From Halorubrum trapanicum (GTDB lineage Archaea; Halobacteriota; Halobacteria; Halobacteriales; Haloferacaceae), in assembly GCF_002355655.1 (NCBI RefSeq), contig NZ_AP017569.1, forward strand, positions 2,294,001 through 2,358,000: a stretch of 64,000 nt of DNA, read 5' to 3'. Position numbers and translations under genes: made by a program. Positions 1 through 7,705 of the stretch are shown here, in pieces. The first letter of the stretch is position 1; every line of letters begins with the position of its first letter. Below the pieces are notes generated by a model. It ran no database searches. It saw only the letters and a list, made by a program, of their open reading frames with translations, and was not told the DNA's origin.

Positions 1-1
1 C

Positions 2-178
2 CCCGATGCCAAGTCTGTAAAAGACTCTGTCGAAGAGACAGTCCACGAAGGAGCAAAACAGGCAACAACAGACGCCGAGCGCGAAGCGATTGACGCCGTT
101 CGTGAACATATCGAGGAGAACCCTGAGATCGTCGCGGAGAACCCCGAATTGATCAAGCAACTGTTAGGAGACGAGTAA
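2..178 (+). CDS. C-terminal fragment of an unidentified protein
   Basis: An open frame runs in from the left edge and stops at TAA (176-178), giving the last 58 residues of a protein. The visible part is rich in Glu, Asp, Ala and Lys and would form charged amphipathic helices, ending ELIKQLLGDE. No domain can be named. Base composition is clearly less GC-rich than the chromosomal genes to the right, and it shares this with the next gene, with which it converges. Both probably belong to one accessory element that continues outside the window. Confidence 0.6.
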   Translation, partial: PDAKSVKDSVEETVHEGAKQATTDAEREAIDAVREHIEENPEIVAENPELIKQLLGDE

Positions 179-244
179 CGGCCGCGGGGAAAATCCCCTC
201 CCAATAGTGGCTCCCGTAGTGTCCGTCGCCCGTCGCGAAAGCCC

Positions 245-847
245 CTACAGTACCATCGTGAACAAAAGATAGCCGACCCCGACAAGTAACACCAGCAACA
301 TGAATATCTGCTGTATGGGTGTCATATCCTCAAAGTCCAACTCACCGCCGATCTCATTGCTCATGCCAGCATCAGTAGCATTTCCACCGTGTTGAGTGCC
401 TATCTCAGATGTCGCCTTGTGAACGAATCGTACAGGGGCCGTATTTGGGTCCATACCCATGTCCATCGGGTCATCAGCAAAGTCGTTCTGTAGCCGACGC
501 CATCCCGACATATCCTCAATCCCACACGCACAAGCAATCACGCCATCGTATTCACGCTGATACGCGTCGATTTGACCGCGTAACTTCTTCGTATTGCTGT
601 TGGTCAAATCCTGTTTGAGTTCGATAGCGACAGTATCGTCAACAGCGATATCGGCGTTCTGCTGGCCGTGCTCAGTCTCAACGACGTGGGTTGACTGTTG
701 ACCCATCCGACCGCCGCTGTTGAGTTGAGTATCGAGATACTGTTGGAGATCCTGTTGATAGTCATACTCACGGTCATGTTCTTCTTCAGGAACCCAGTCT
801 TTCACCAGCTCGTGGGTCCGTCTTTTGATGTTTCCTATCGCAGCCAT
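245..847 (-). CDS. Membrane-anchored PD-(D/E)XK nuclease-like protein
   Basis: The protein has 200 residues and an ATG start. A TATA-like box on the minus strand near 870-877 sits about 27 bases upstream. Residues 60-100 look like a PD-(D/E)XK nuclease core: D66 in ADIAV, then E76 and K78 in AIELK, then Q92 in GQIDAYQREY. The C-terminal 20 residues (about 179-198) form one hydrophobic helix, so the domain would be held at the membrane facing the cytoplasm. The nuclease fold is my reading of a short motif, not a database result. GC content is lower than that of the neighbours, and the gene lies directly beyond sdhB where sdhA is normally found, so it is probably carried by an integrated element. 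Substrate and role are unknown. Confidence 0.6.
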   Translation of the reverse strand: MAAIGNIKRRTHELVKDWVPEEEHDREYDYQQDLQQYLDTQLNSGGRMGQQSTHVVETEHGQQNADIAVDDTVAIELKQDLTNSNTKKLRGQIDAYQREYDGVIACACGIEDMSGWRRLQNDFADDPMDMGMDPNTAPVRFVHKATSEIGTQHGGNATDAGMSNEIGGELDFEDMTPIQQIFMLLVLLVGVGYLLFTMVL

Positions 848-958
848 ACAGAGTCATATCACATCTATTGACTAATAGGTTAGTCTGGCGGCGGAGAGTC
901 AACGCTGTGGCACAGCCACGGTATCCCGCTCCGCCACGTCAGTTATTCTAAGTCTATT

Positions 959-1843
959 TCACCAAAATTTCAGGTTGTTTTTGACCGCCTCGCGCTTCAG
1001 CTCCTGGATGTGCTCGGTAAGGGGGATGTCCTTCGGGCACACCTCCGTACAGGAGAACTGCGTCTGACACCGCCAGACGCCGTGTTCCTGCTCGATGATC
1101 TCCAGCCGCTTCTGTTTCATCTCCTCGCCCTCGCGTTCGTCCATCGCGAACCGGTACGCCTTGTTGATCGCGGCCGGCCCGAGGTACTCGTTGTCGCCCG
1201 CGGCGATGTTGCACGAGGACATGCACGCGCCACACCAGATACAGCGCGTGGACATCTTGATCTTCTCGCGGTTCTCCCGGTCCTGGCGCTGCTCTTCGAG
1301 CTCGCCGTCCGGGTACTCGTCCGTCTGGAAGTACGGCTCGACGGCCTCCATCTGCTCGTAGAAGTGCTCCATGTCGACGACGAGGTCCTTCGTCACCTCG
1401 GCGTGCGGGAGCGGCTCGACGCGGACCGGCTCCTCGAGGTCCGAGATCTGCGTCTTACACGCCAGCTTCTGGCCGCCGTTGACGAACATCGCGTCGGAGC
1501 CGCAGACGGCCTGCCGGCAGGAGTGCCGGAACGTGAGCGAGGAGTCGTACGTGTCGCGCGCGTACATCAGCGCGTCGAGGACGGTCATCCCCTTGGTGAA
1601 CGGGACGTGGAACGTGTCGAACCGCGGCTCCTGTTTCCCCTCCACCTGCGGGTCGTAGCGGAACACCTTCAGCTCGATCGTGTCCTCGTCGGCGGCCGCC
1701 TTCTCGGCCTCCTCCGCCTGTCGCTGCTCGCGGCGCTCGGCCGCGCGGCGCCGCTTCTCCGCGCGGCGCTCGTCGCCCTTCGAGGCGGGCTCCGTCTCGG
1801 TCTCGGTCGATTCCTCGGTCTGCTTCGGAATTTGCGTGCTCAT
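959..1843 (-). CDS. sdhB: Succinate dehydrogenase iron-sulfur subunit
   Basis: The 294-residue electron-transfer subunit of complex II passes electrons from the flavoprotein SdhA to quinone through three Fe-S clusters. Cluster motifs are visible in order: CRQAVCG plus a later C for the [2Fe-2S] centre, CIWCGACMSSC for [4Fe-4S], and CQTQFSCTEVCP for [3Fe-4S]. The first 55 residues are an unusual charged Arg/Glu-rich extension ahead of the plant-type ferredoxin domain, as I recall from other haloarchaeal SdhB proteins. It ends naturally in LKREAVKNNLKFW. It is the third gene of sdhC-sdhD-sdhB, 7 bases after sdhD. The catalytic subunit SdhA, normally next, is not seen. Confidence 0.96.
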   Translation of the reverse strand: MSTQIPKQTEESTETETEPASKGDERRAEKRRRAAERREQRQAEEAEKAAADEDTIELKVFRYDPQVEGKQEPRFDTFHVPFTKGMTVLDALMYARDTYDSSLTFRHSCRQAVCGSDAMFVNGGQKLACKTQISDLEEPVRVEPLPHAEVTKDLVVDMEHFYEQMEAVEPYFQTDEYPDGELEEQRQDRENREKIKMSTRCIWCGACMSSCNIAAGDNEYLGPAAINKAYRFAMDEREGEEMKQKRLEIIEQEHGVWRCQTQFSCTEVCPKDIPLTEHIQELKREAVKNNLKFW

Positions 1844-1850
1844 GGTCGGT

Positions 1851-2222
1851 TCAGTAGAGTCCGATGCCCGCCCACGCGTTCGCGGTGCGGATTCCCTGCG
1901 CGATCAGCACGACGCTCGCGGCGACGAGCGTCCACTTGATCACGGTGCGTTTCGTGCCGGTGAGCCCCTGGTTCACCAAGGCGTTGTAGACGCCGTTGAC
2001 CCCGTGGAACGTCGCGGTCACGAGGAAGAGGATCATCAGCGAGTAGTAGCTCAGCTGCTCCATCCGGGCGGAGCTGGCGAGGAACGACACCTCGTCGGCG
2101 TGGTGGACGAAGTGGAGCAAGAAGAAGTGGAACGCCAACACGACTAAGAGGAAGACCGCCGTGACCCGCTGGAGGAACCACATCCGGCCGCCCGACTTGA
2201 ACGAGGAGTAGCGCTCGGCCAT
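1851..2222 (-). CDS. sdhD: Succinate dehydrogenase membrane anchor subunit
   Basis: A small integral membrane protein of 123 residues with three predicted hydrophobic helices (about 18-40, 60-80 and 98-120). It contains His residues in the first helix and the following loop (AFHFFLLHFVHH) that could serve haem b or quinone binding. It anchors the SdhAB head to the cytoplasmic membrane. Its start follows the sdhC stop by one base and it lies 7 bases before sdhB, so the three are surely cotranscribed. The assignment rests on operon position and topology more than on sequence, because SdhD is poorly conserved. Confidence 0.9.
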   Translation of the reverse strand: MAERYSSFKSGGRMWFLQRVTAVFLLVVLAFHFFLLHFVHHADEVSFLASSARMEQLSYYSLMILFLVTATFHGVNGVYNALVNQGLTGTKRTVIKWTLVAASVVLIAQGIRTANAWAGIGLY

Positions 2223-2223
2223 C

Positions 2224-2649
2224 TCAGAACGCCCCCGCGATGAACGTCGGTACCGACGCGACGGTGATCGCTCCGGTTAAGATTAGCGACGCGTAGAAGC
2301 TTTTGTCCTGTGCGTCCAGCCCGATCCCGAGGTCGGTGAGGAGGAGTCGGGTCCCGTTGAGCATGTGGAACACCGCCACCGCGAGCAGGCCGACCTCCAG
2401 GAGCCGCACGAGCAGCAGCCCCTCCAAGGAGACGATCGTCTGCGTGTACACGTCGGTGCCCGCGTTGATGGCCGCCTGACTCGCGCCCGCCGCCGGAATC
2501 CCCGTACTCAACACGGCGATGTGCGTGAACAGGTACCCGATGAGCACCCATCCCGTGAACTTGTGGAAGATCCACGCCCACATCCCCGCCTCGAACTCCC
2601 GCCAGCGGCCGAAGTCCTCGATGAGGCCTCGATTGTACGACTGACTCAT
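2224..2649 (-). CDS. sdhC: Succinate dehydrogenase cytochrome b subunit
   Basis: The 141-residue membrane subunit carries the SdhC/cytochrome b556 signature. It has three hydrophobic helices, with conserved His in LFTHIAVLS (helix 1) and [15 protein letters not shown] (helix 2), the usual haem axial ligand region. It is the first gene of the operon. A minus-strand TATA-like sequence (CTATAC, about 2673-2678) lies 27 bases before the ATG, which suggests a leaderless sdhCDB transcript. It works with SdhD as the quinone-reducing anchor of complex II. Confidence 0.94.
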   Translation of the reverse strand: MSQSYNRGLIEDFGRWREFEAGMWAWIFHKFTGWVLIGYLFTHIAVLSTGIPAAGASQAAINAGTDVYTQTIVSLEGLLLVRLLEVGLLAVAVFHMLNGTRLLLTDLGIGLDAQDKSFYASLILTGAITVASVPTFIAGAF

Positions 2650-2839
2650 ACCTAACGGTTCTGAACCGCGCTCGTATAGTAGTTACTAACACGGCGGCCT
2701 GCGCGGCCGGATCCCCGGAGACACCGATCGGAGCGAAATCGGAACGTACGGGGGTTCATGCGGCCGAGTTCTGAAACGGACCCGTCCCGCGAAACCCGTC
2801 GGTGTGACGCCGTTCCACGCCGTGGGTCGTCGCGGAAGC

Positions 2840-2847
2840 CTTATATG
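2840..2847 (+). promoter_or_regulatory. TATA box of the cold-shock protein gene
   Basis: CTTATATG is centred about 29 bases before the ATG at 2873, the spacing expected for a leaderless haloarchaeal transcript. No Shine-Dalgarno sequence is present. This spacing supports the short 64-residue protein rather than a longer upstream start. Confidence 0.7.
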
Positions 2848-2872
2848 TCCCACTCCCGGTTCTACGGTCGCA

Positions 2873-3067
2873 ATGGCGAAAGGCGAAGTTGACTTCTTCA
2901 ACGACACTGGCGGCTACGGTTTCATTTCGACTGACGACGCGGACGAAGACGTGTTCTTCCACATGGAAGACGTCGGCGGCCCGGACCTCGAAGAGGGTCA
3001 GGAAGTCGAGTTCGACATCGAGGAGGCGGACAAGGGTCCGCGCGCGTCGAACGTCACCCGTCTGTAA
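2873..3067 (+). CDS. cspA: Cold-shock domain protein
   Basis: A 64-residue single cold-shock domain (OB fold) that binds single-stranded nucleic acid, thought to act as an RNA chaperone. RNP-1 and RNP-2 type motifs are visible as GGYGFIST and DVFFHME. The length is normal for the family. The start at 2873 is chosen because the TATA box lies 29 bases upstream and the protein then begins MAKGEVDFF, as in other archaeal and bacterial Csp proteins. It is monocistronic: upstream lies the divergent sdh operon, downstream the separately promoted tetR gene. Confidence 0.95.
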   Translation: MAKGEVDFFNDTGGYGFISTDDADEDVFFHMEDVGGPDLEEGQEVEFDIEEADKGPRASNVTRL

Positions 3068-3218
3068 GTCGGCGACACCCGAGGCGAATCGGCTTTTCGA
3101 CTGTTCTCGTCCCCCGAGCGGCGGCGCCGGAGCGCGTTCCGCCGCGAGCGACGGGCCGCGTCGGCGGCGATCTGACTCGCCGCCGGACGGCCCCGACCGA
3201 TAGGGATTTACCGCTCGC

Positions 3219-3236
3219 TGACTGACCGGTCAGTCA
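3219..3236 (+). promoter_or_regulatory. Operator palindrome for the TetR regulator
   Basis: TGACTGACCGGTCAGTCA is a perfect 18-base palindrome that ends on the base before the tetR start codon at 3237. A TATA-like GATTTA at about 3205-3210 places the transcription start inside or next to it. Binding there would block the transcription start of the tetR-MFS transcript. It is the natural autoregulatory site for a TetR dimer (inference from position and symmetry). Confidence 0.75.
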
Positions 3237-3977
3237 ATGAGCGACTCGCCGAGCGCGGCAGCGGAGATCATGGACGGGGTGTACAGCGCCCTCCGCGCTC
3301 ACGGCTACGCCGACCTGACGATGCAGGACATCGCCGACGAGTGTTCGAAGAGCAAGTCGCTGCTCCACTACCACTACGACACGAAGGAGGACCTGCTCGT
3401 CGCCTTCTTGGAGTACATCATCTCCGACTCCGAGGAGCGGATCGCGGCCCGCGCCGACGACCCGCCCGTCGACCGGTTGGTCCAGTTCGTCGGGTGGTTC
3501 GTCTTCGCGCCCGACGAGGCAGACCGCGAGGCGTTCCACATCGCCCTGCTGGAGCTGCGCACGCAGGGGCCGTTCAACGAGCGGATCCGCGAGCAACTGG
3601 CGCGCAGCGACCGGCTGCTCCGGGGGACCGTCGCCGACATCCTCGCGGACGGCATCGAGGCCGGCGTCTTCCGCGACGTCGACGTCGAGGAGACGGCGGC
3701 CCTGCTCGTGGCCACCCTCGACGGCGCGCGGACGCGGCAGATCACGCTCGCCGGCGCGGAGCGCGACGCCGAGGGCGACGGCTACACCCGAGAGGTCGCG
3801 GAGGCGGCGCTCCGGCGGATCGTCGGGCCGCTGCTCGCGGAGGGGGTCGAACTACCGCCGCTCGACGAGGCTATCGAGGCGCTCCGGCGCACCCCCGACG
3901 ACTCTGACGGTGACGACGACCCCGACGGTTCGGACGACGACCCTGAGGCCGACGGGCCCGCGGGCGACCGCGAATGA
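3237..3977 (+). CDS. TetR/AcrR family transcriptional regulator
   Basis: The 246-residue ligand-responsive repressor has an N-terminal helix-turn-helix at about residues 27-50 (TMQDIADECSKSKSLLHYHY), the standard TetR_N signature, followed by an all-helical ligand-binding domain. The last 30 residues are an acidic Asp/Ser/Gly tail with no predicted fold. The gene overlaps the downstream transporter by ATGA, so translation is coupled. The palindrome immediately before the start suggests it represses itself and the efflux pump until an inducer binds. The inducer cannot be told from sequence. Confidence 0.92.
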   Translation: MSDSPSAAAEIMDGVYSALRAHGYADLTMQDIADECSKSKSLLHYHYDTKEDLLVAFLEYIISDSEERIAARADDPPVDRLVQFVGWFVFAPDEADREAFHIALLELRTQGPFNERIREQLARSDRLLRGTVADILADGIEAGVFRDVDVEETAALLVATLDGARTRQITLAGAERDAEGDGYTREVAEAALRRIVGPLLAEGVELPPLDEAIEALRRTPDDSDGDDDPDGSDDDPEADGPAGDRE

Positions 3978-5350
3978 CCCGCTTCGGGTTCGAGCGGCCG
4001 CCGCCGGTCCTGCTCGCGGTGATCGCGAGCACCTTCTTCGTCGGCTTCGGCGGCGGCGTCGTCTTCCCAATCTTACCGAACCTCGGCGCGGTTCTCGGCA
4101 TCTCGGCGTTCGTGGTCGGCGCGATCCTCTCAGCGAACCGGTGGGTGCGGCTCGTCGCGAACGCGCCGGCCGGCGCCCTCGTCGACCGGTACGGGACGCG
4201 GACGCCGTTCGTCGTCGGCCTGTTCGTCGAGGGGGTCGCCACGCTCGGCTACGTCGTCGCGCTCGCGATGCCGCCCGCCGAGTCGCTCCGCCCGCTCGCG
4301 GCCTCGCTGCCGACGGTCGCGGCCGGTCCCTTGGTCGTCGGCCCCGAGGAGTGGTTCGGTCCGATCGGGGTCGCCGTCGCGCCCGAGACGTGGTTCCTGC
4401 TCGCGCGGGTCCTCTGGGGGCTCGGCTCCGCGGCCGTGTTCGCGACCGCCTACACCATCGCCGCCGACCTCTCGGACAGCGGCTCGCGCGGGACGAACAT
4501 GGGGATCGTCCGCGGCGGGATCACGATGGGGTTCCCGGCCGGCCTCGTGCTCGGCGGGATCGTCTCCGCGCTCGCGGGCAACGTCGCCGCGTTCACCGTC
4601 GCCGCCGCGTTCGCGCTCACGGCCAGCGTGGTCGCCTACCGGTACGTCCCGGAGACACACGTCACGACCGACCGCTCCGACGACTCGATCAGGCCGTGGG
4701 AGGTCGACACCGCGGTCCCCGCCGTGACGGTCGGCTTAGTCAACTTCGGGCTGATGTTCGCGTACATCGGTGCGCTCTTTTCCACGCTCGTTTTGTTCCT
4801 CGGCGCCGAGGACATCTCGCTGTTCGGCCTCGCCCCGCAGGGCACCTCCGGGCTGTTCATGGCCGGCACGGTCGTCTCGGCCGCGTTCTTCATGCTCGTC
4901 GGCGGGCGGGTCTCCGACACCCGTGACTCCCGGACGCCGATCCTGCTGGCGTTCCTCGTCGTCTCGTTCGTCGGGTTCCTGCTGCTCGCCCGGGCCGGGT
5001 CGGTCCTCTCTTTGGGCCTCGCCTGCGTCTTCATCGGCGCCGGGCAGGGCGGGACGAGCGGCCCGATGATGGCCCTGCTCGCGGACCTGACCCCCGACGA
5101 GCGGATGGGGCGCGCCTCGGGGACGAACAACGTCCTCGGCGACGTGGGCGGCGGCCTCGGCCCGATGGTGTCGCTCCCCCTGATCGAGGCGGTCGGGTTC
5201 ACTCCCATCTACGCCGCCTGCGCGGCCCTCCCGCTGCTCGCCGGTGGCGTCCTCCTCCTCGGCGTCCGCCGGGAGACCGGGACGTTCCTCCCCGGCCGCG
5301 TCGCGGACGAGACGGGTTCGAGCGACCCGTCGAGCGTGGTCGACTCGTAG
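3974..5350 (+). CDS. Major facilitator superfamily transporter, probable drug efflux
   Basis: The 458-residue membrane protein has about 12 hydrophobic helices in two halves. The loop after helix 2 carries NRWVRLVANAPAGALVDRYG, matching the MFS motif A region (G-x3-D-R-x-G), repeated in the second half as GGRVSDTRDSR. It begins 4 bases before the end of the tetR gene. This regulator-transporter arrangement is typical of multidrug or metabolite exporters. Proton-driven export across the cytoplasmic membrane is expected from the family. The substrate is unknown. Confidence 0.9.
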   Translation: MTRFGFERPPPVLLAVIASTFFVGFGGGVVFPILPNLGAVLGISAFVVGAILSANRWVRLVANAPAGALVDRYGTRTPFVVGLFVEGVATLGYVVALAMPPAESLRPLAASLPTVAAGPLVVGPEEWFGPIGVAVAPETWFLLARVLWGLGSAAVFATAYTIAADLSDSGSRGTNMGIVRGGITMGFPAGLVLGGIVSALAGNVAAFTVAAAFALTASVVAYRYVPETHVTTDRSDDSIRPWEVDTAVPAVTVGLVNFGLMFAYIGALFSTLVLFLGAEDISLFGLAPQGTSGLFMAGTVVSAAFFMLVGGRVSDTRDSRTPILLAFLVVSFVGFLLLARAGSVLSLGLACVFIGAGQGGTSGPMMALLADLTPDERMGRASGTNNVLGDVGGGLGPMVSLPLIEAVGFTPIYAACAALPLLAGGVLLLGVRRETGTFLPGRVADETGSSDPSSVVDS

Positions 5351-5380
5351 TCGAGGGTGCCTTCGACCAGCGTAGCTACG

Positions 5381-5800
5381 GTTTATAAATGAACGAGGCG
5401 GTGGCGCGTGCCTGCGAGCGGCCCTTGGCCGCGAGCAGCACGCGCGAGGGAGTCGGCCGACCGGAGGGAGGCCGACGAGGCTGGGGAGGTGTGAGGTGCG
5501 GTTGCGGTGCTGTGCGGGGTGGGACTCAAAGGGGCAGCCGCGAGGCGGGCGCAGGCGACGCAAGGACCGCAAGGAGCGAGTGAAACGAGCGACTGAGGAC
5601 CGCAGCGAGCGTGCGCCCGCCTCGCGGCTGGGGCTTTGGAAGTGTTCGCCGCCGAACCGCGATCAACTATTTATAAACGAGCGGCTGGGGCTTTGGAAGT
5701 GTTCGCCGCCGAACCGCGATCAACTATTTATAAACGAGCGGCTGGGGCTTTGGGGACGTTCTCCGCCGATCCGGCATCAGACATTTATAAATGAGCGGCT
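5381..5800 (+). repeat. Hairpin-rich dispersed element, copy A
   Basis: Copy A of an element found four times in the window, here in the opposite orientation to B, C and D. It runs from a TTTATAAA at 5382 to another at 5774. Three stems are visible: GCGGCC/GGCCGC with loop CTT (5418-5432), GTCGGCC/GGCCGAC (5452-5476), and a perfect 19-bp stem 5535-5553 with 5612-5630. It ends in three 57-base units. Open frames across it (for example 5496-5954) have no conserved protein features and look spurious. No gene is seen between 5351 and 5979. Confidence 0.8.
5626..5796 (+). repeat. Three tandem 57-base units with TTTATAAA core
   Basis: Units 5626-5682 and 5683-5739 are identical and 5740-5796 is a diverged third copy. 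Each begins GGCTGGGGCTTTGG and ends with TTTATAAA(C/T)GAGC. A decayed fourth copy may follow to about 5846. Units of the same 57-base length flank copies C (42502-42574 region) and D (59828-59880 region), with conserved ends and a variable middle. Confidence 0.85.
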
Positions 5801-5979
5801 AGGGGTTCGCTATTGCTCCACTCGGAATATCGAGATCCTTTATAAATCCGCACTGGATCTACGTAGCTCGTCGAAACGGTCGTTCACCGCCAGTTACGCG
5901 AGATGTAAGGTGTGCGAACCGCTGACTCCCCCTGCCCGAAAGAACAACCGTTAAAAGTCGGCGACGGGTTCGTACGGAC

Positions 5980-6456
5980 ATGGCTGGAACTATCGAAGCG
6001 CTCGTCCCCGGCGGGCAGGCCAACCCCGGCCCGCCGCTCGGTCCCGAGCTCGGACCGACGCCGGTGGACGTTCAGGACGTCGTCGCGGAGATCAACGACG
6101 AGACCGCTGCCTTCGACGGCATGGAGGTGCCCGTCACCGTCGAGTACGACGACGACGGCTCCTTCACCATCGAGGTCGGCGTGCCGCCCACCGCGGAGCT
6201 CATCAAGGACGAGGCCGGCTTCGACACCGGCTCAGGCGAGCCCCAGGAGAACTTCGTCGCCGACATGTCGATCGAGCAGGTGAAGAAGGTCGCCGAGCAG
6301 AAGTCGAGCGACCTGCTCGCGTACGACACGAAGGCCGCCGCCAAGGAGGTCGGCGGCACCTGCGCCTCCCTCGGCGTCACCATCGAGGGCGAGGACGCCC
6401 GGACGTTCGACGACCGCGTCGACGCCGGCGAGTACGACGACGTCCTCGACGAGTAG
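5980..6456 (+). CDS. rpl11: Large ribosomal subunit protein uL11
   Basis: The 158-residue L11 protein forms the base of the ribosomal stalk and binds the GTPase-associated centre of 23S rRNA. The N-terminal domain shows the conserved PGPPLGPELGP motif (about 16-26), and the C-terminal rRNA-binding domain shows KEVGGTCASLGVTIEG. The archaeal form lacks part of the bacterial C terminus and has an acidic tail. A TATA-like TTAAAAG at 5951-5957 lies 27 bases before the ATG, consistent with a leaderless monocistronic transcript. It is not beside L1, L10 or L12 here. Confidence 0.97.
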   Translation: MAGTIEALVPGGQANPGPPLGPELGPTPVDVQDVVAEINDETAAFDGMEVPVTVEYDDDGSFTIEVGVPPTAELIKDEAGFDTGSGEPQENFVADMSIEQVKKVAEQKSSDLLAYDTKAAAKEVGGTCASLGVTIEGEDARTFDDRVDAGEYDDVLDE

Positions 6457-6548
6457 CTCCCTTTTCGCGGCTCTCCGACTTTCGGCGCCGCTTTCGATTC
6501 CGATCCGTTACATCGCGGGCCGTTCCGACCCGTTACACTACGGACCGG

Positions 6549-7292
6549 CTACACCGCGGACCGCTCCGCGACCTCCGGCTCGGGCGGTTCGGTCGCGACC
6601 GGCCGCACGTCGGCCCACGTCCAGCCGACGATCGCGGCCGCGGCGACGAGCGCGTAGAACTGGACGAACACGCCGGCGATCGTCCCGAGGATCGGGACCA
6701 CGGAGAGGACGCCGATAGCGAGCGCGCCGGCGAGGACGACGACCGCCGCCGTGAGCCAGCCGGTCGCGTACGCCCGTTTCGTGACGACGCCCCAGAGCGC
6801 GCCGACGGCGAACCCGTCGCCGACCCGTCCCGACTCCGCCACCGCGGCGAGCGCCGCCGGCGTCACGTAGAGCCCGACGAGCGACAGGGCCAGGGCGACG
6901 AGCCCCGCGACGAGGACGAAGATCCCGACAGCGAAGGCGCCGAGGAAGGACCCCGCGCCGCCGTCGCCGGTTCCCGGGACCACGACGAACGCGCTGAGGC
7001 TCACGACCGCGGCGGCCGCGGCGACCGCGAGCGGGAGCAGCGAGTAAACGAAGACGACGGCGAACGCCTTCAGGCCGTCGACGAACAGCTCTCCCCACGC
7101 CTCGAAGACCGGCGGCTCGTCGTCGCCGTCGGAGGTGCGCCGTAGGACCCGCGCGAGGTAGCCGAAGACGAGGATCGAGGGGATGACGAGCGGGCTCGCG
7201 AGGAGCAGGAGCCCGCCGATGACGGCGGTGGTGACGGCGTCGTCGCCGTCGCGAAGGTAGGTGAGCGATGCTTCTATCATGATGGTTCTCAC
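6549..7292 (-). CDS. DUF4013 family membrane protein
   Basis: The 247-residue polytopic protein has about five to six hydrophobic segments and no catalytic motif, in the pattern of the archaeal DUF4013 family. Function is unknown. The frame can begin at GTG 7292 or at ATG 7280 (MIEASLTYL). A TATA-like CTTAATA at 7313-7319 is 24 bases before the GTG and 36 before the ATG. The ATG with a short leader is as plausible as a leaderless GTG. It is transcribed alone. Confidence 0.7.
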   Translation of the reverse strand: MRTIMIEASLTYLRDGDDAVTTAVIGGLLLLASPLVIPSILVFGYLARVLRRTSDGDDEPPVFEAWGELFVDGLKAFAVVFVYSLLPLAVAAAAAVVSLSAFVVVPGTGDGGAGSFLGAFAVGIFVLVAGLVALALSLVGLYVTPAALAAVAESGRVGDGFAVGALWGVVTKRAYATGWLTAAVVVLAGALAIGVLSVVPILGTIAGVFVQFYALVAAAAIVGWTWADVRPVATEPPEPEVAERSAV

Positions 7293-7387
7293 GCTCTTAA
7301 CGCGCCGTGAGGTATTAAGATAGTACGGCAGTGTTCAGCGGCCGCCGGAGCCGACGGATTTTATCCGCCCCGACCCGACTCGCCGAT

Positions 7388-7675
7388 ATGCCCGACCTCA
7401 ACCCCGTCGCGAAGCGGATCCACAACGTCCAGCCTCGGCCGGTGCGGCTCGAACTCGACACCGGCGAGACGGGCGTCTTCGAGTTCTCGTCGACGGAGTT
7501 CTTCCAGCGGGAGTTCCGCGGCGAGGGCGTCCGGACCGACGCGGACAGCGACGCCGACTTCCGGCTGATCAGCTCCGACGACTACGAGCGGATCCTGCTC
7601 GGCCGCTCCGGCTCCGACGAGGAGGGGTGGTCGATGGTCGGCGAGGTGGTCGCGGCCGAGCGCGCCGAGGAGTGA
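7388..7675 (+). CDS. Conserved haloarchaeal small protein of unknown function
   Basis: A 95-residue acidic soluble protein beginning MPDLNPVAKRIHNVQPRPV. I do not recognise a named domain; the spacing of beta-like segments (VRLELDTGETGVFEFS) suggests a small beta-rich fold. The start at 7388 is chosen over an upstream in-frame codon at 7331 because the TATA-like TTTTAT at 7359-7364 lies 27 bases before it. It converges with the UspA gene, 30 bases apart. Confidence 0.75.
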   Translation: MPDLNPVAKRIHNVQPRPVRLELDTGETGVFEFSSTEFFQREFRGEGVRTDADSDADFRLISSDDYERILLGRSGSDEEGWSMVGEVVAAERAEE

Positions 7676-7705
7676 GGGGACGGCGGGCCGCCCGCGGAGC
7701 CCGAC

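Noticed and set aside
5626-5796. 57-base tandem units as a CRISPR array
   Set aside because: There are no unique spacers between constant repeats, identical adjacent units occur, and no cas genes are present.
5496-5954. Open frames across the hairpin elements (also 24697-24927 and 42520-42715)
   Set aside because: The frames appear only because the repeat is GC-rich. They contain translated tandem repeats and no stable start or promoter, and the conservation lies in stems, not codons.
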